DNA of 6,326 nucleotides from an uncultured Methylococcaceae bacterium (GTDB lineage: Bacteria > Pseudomonadota > Gammaproteobacteria > Methylococcales > Methylomonadaceae). Below the pieces are notes generated by a model. That model saw nothing but the letters and a program-made list of their open reading frames with translations. It made no database searches and had not been told where the DNA came from. This document shows, one piece after another, positions 5,560 to 6,326 of this stretch (the first letter of the stretch is position 1; each line of letters begins with the position of its first letter). The stretch spans positions 1 to 6,326 of the forward strand of contig CAJAHC010000204.1 in NCBI GenBank assembly GCA_903939355.1, in the 5' to 3' direction. Made by a program: the position numbers and the translations under genes.

Positions 5560-6326
5560 ATGATAGAAAAACCGTTAACTCCAAAAATTCTTGACGTTTT
5601 TCTTGAAAGTTGTGATGGGCAATTAGACATCAATGAGCTTGAGAATATTTTCGTAAAAATCGATGAGCAAAATTTTAGGTTTTCGAAATTCATAGCATTA
5701 TTGATGGAAACAAAAACTTGGCAAACTTCCGTTAATCAAAATCCTTGTTATAAAGATTTGTGCTATAACTTAGCATTAGAAATAGAATTTTTTTATTTGC
5801 GATTAGACAAACAACCGGCTTATCATTCAATTAGTCATTTTATTGATGTTTGCTTTTCAATGAGTTTGTTATGTGCTGCCAAGTTGAGTATTTCTAAGAA
5901 TTCAGAAACTTCAACTTGGACTAATCAACTAGAAGAAAATTGGCTTTTACTTTTCTGTGCTATTAGTCATGATTATGGTCATGATGGCAGTTTCAATAAA
6001 GCACCTTATCAGTTAGAAAAAAAATCACTTCAATTAATTACAAGTTTTTTAAATAAGCAGAATTTAGATTTAAGTTTTAAATCAAACTTAATTAATGAAA
6101 TAGAGCCTATTATTCTTGCTACTGACCCACAAGTTTATCCATTACTTTTTCTTAAATTCAGCAATCATGATGATAAGGTTCTAGAACGAATTGATTATTT
6201 ATGCATGCTGATGGTTGAGGCCGATTTATTGGCGAGTGTTTTACCCAAAAGAGGCTTGTTTTTATCAAAAAAGCTTTCACAGGAATGGTCTGAACACAGT
6301 CCATTAGAATCCTCCGAGGTTATTAC
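5560..6326 (+). CDS. Class I-type (PDEase_I, HD) cyclic nucleotide phosphodiesterase, 3' truncated by window
   Basis: The ATG at 5560 opens a frame that runs off the right edge (255 full codons), with an in-frame stop upstream at 5524-5526. The product should hydrolyse cAMP or cGMP to the 5' monophosphate. The class I catalytic layout is visible: YHSISHFIDV (residues 88-97; His89 is the expected catalytic acid and His93 a metal ligand), the HD motif ISHDYGHDGSFN (135-146; His137, Asp138, His141), Glu153, IEPIILATD (181-189) matching the family's 'LILATDM' helix, and VEADL (219-223) with Asp221 as the expected last metal ligand, followed by LSKKLSQEW. The conserved glutamine that reads the purine in this family would lie beyond the window. 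The N-terminal 80 residues are unassigned. No strong Shine-Dalgarno precedes the start. Its position just after an adenylate cyclase suggests cAMP as substrate, but dual specificity or cGMP cannot be excluded. Confidence 0.82.
   Translation, partial: MIEKPLTPKILDVFLESCDGQLDINELENIFVKIDEQNFRFSKFIALLMETKTWQTSVNQNPCYKDLCYNLALEIEFFYLRLDKQPAYHSISHFIDVCFSMSLLCAAKLSISKNSETSTWTNQLEENWLLLFCAISHDYGHDGSFNKAPYQLEKKSLQLITSFLNKQNLDLSFKSNLINEIEPIILATDPQVYPLLFLKFSNHDDKVLERIDYLCMLMVEADLLASVLPKRGLFLSKKLSQEWSEHSPLESSEVI

Noticed and set aside
5602..5637. EF-hand-like loop near the phosphodiesterase N-terminus (SCDGQLDINEL)
   Set aside because: Asp19, Gly20, Leu22, Asp23 and Glu26 fit an EF-hand loop, but the essential first-position Asp is Leu15 and no convincing partner loop is present.

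Overview
The window holds part of a chemosensory operon that appears to end in cyclic AMP metabolism. All five genes are on the + strand: the C-terminal end of a hybrid CheA kinase (cut by the left edge), a CheW coupling protein, a cytoplasmic double-Cache sensor with a degenerate chemoreceptor-type signalling hairpin, a response regulator fused to a class III adenylate cyclase, and the N-terminal part of a class I-type (PDEase_I/HD) cyclic nucleotide phosphodiesterase (cut by the right edge). Base composition is clearly AT-rich by eye and codon use looks uniform, so nothing points to a recently acquired segment. The protein styles suggest a proteobacterium, plausibly an AT-rich gammaproteobacterium, but the sequence does not fix the organism.

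Layout: 1-931, CheA C-terminus (CheW-like domain then receiver). 937-1413, CheW, preceded by a good Shine-Dalgarno. 1410-3614, sensor, overlapping cheW by ATGA. 3622-5382, receiver-cyclase, starting 7 nt after the sensor stop. 5383-5559, a 177-nt gap with a possible sigma70 promoter and a small imperfect hairpin. 5560-6326, phosphodiesterase. The first four genes are packed as one transcription unit. The phosphodiesterase may be co-transcribed or have its own promoter.

Proposed working model (inference from domains and gene order): the soluble sensor binds a ligand through its Cache domains and couples through CheW to CheA. CheA phosphorylates its own receiver and the one intact receiver of the cyclase protein, which changes cAMP synthesis, and the neighbouring phosphodiesterase removes the product. 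Each family is known. What deserves attention is the arrangement: a Che-type array whose encoded output is a cyclase rather than a flagellar CheY, a receptor that keeps only a mutated hairpin between two Cache modules, and two pseudo-receivers in the cyclase protein that both carry Glu at the phospho-acceptor position.
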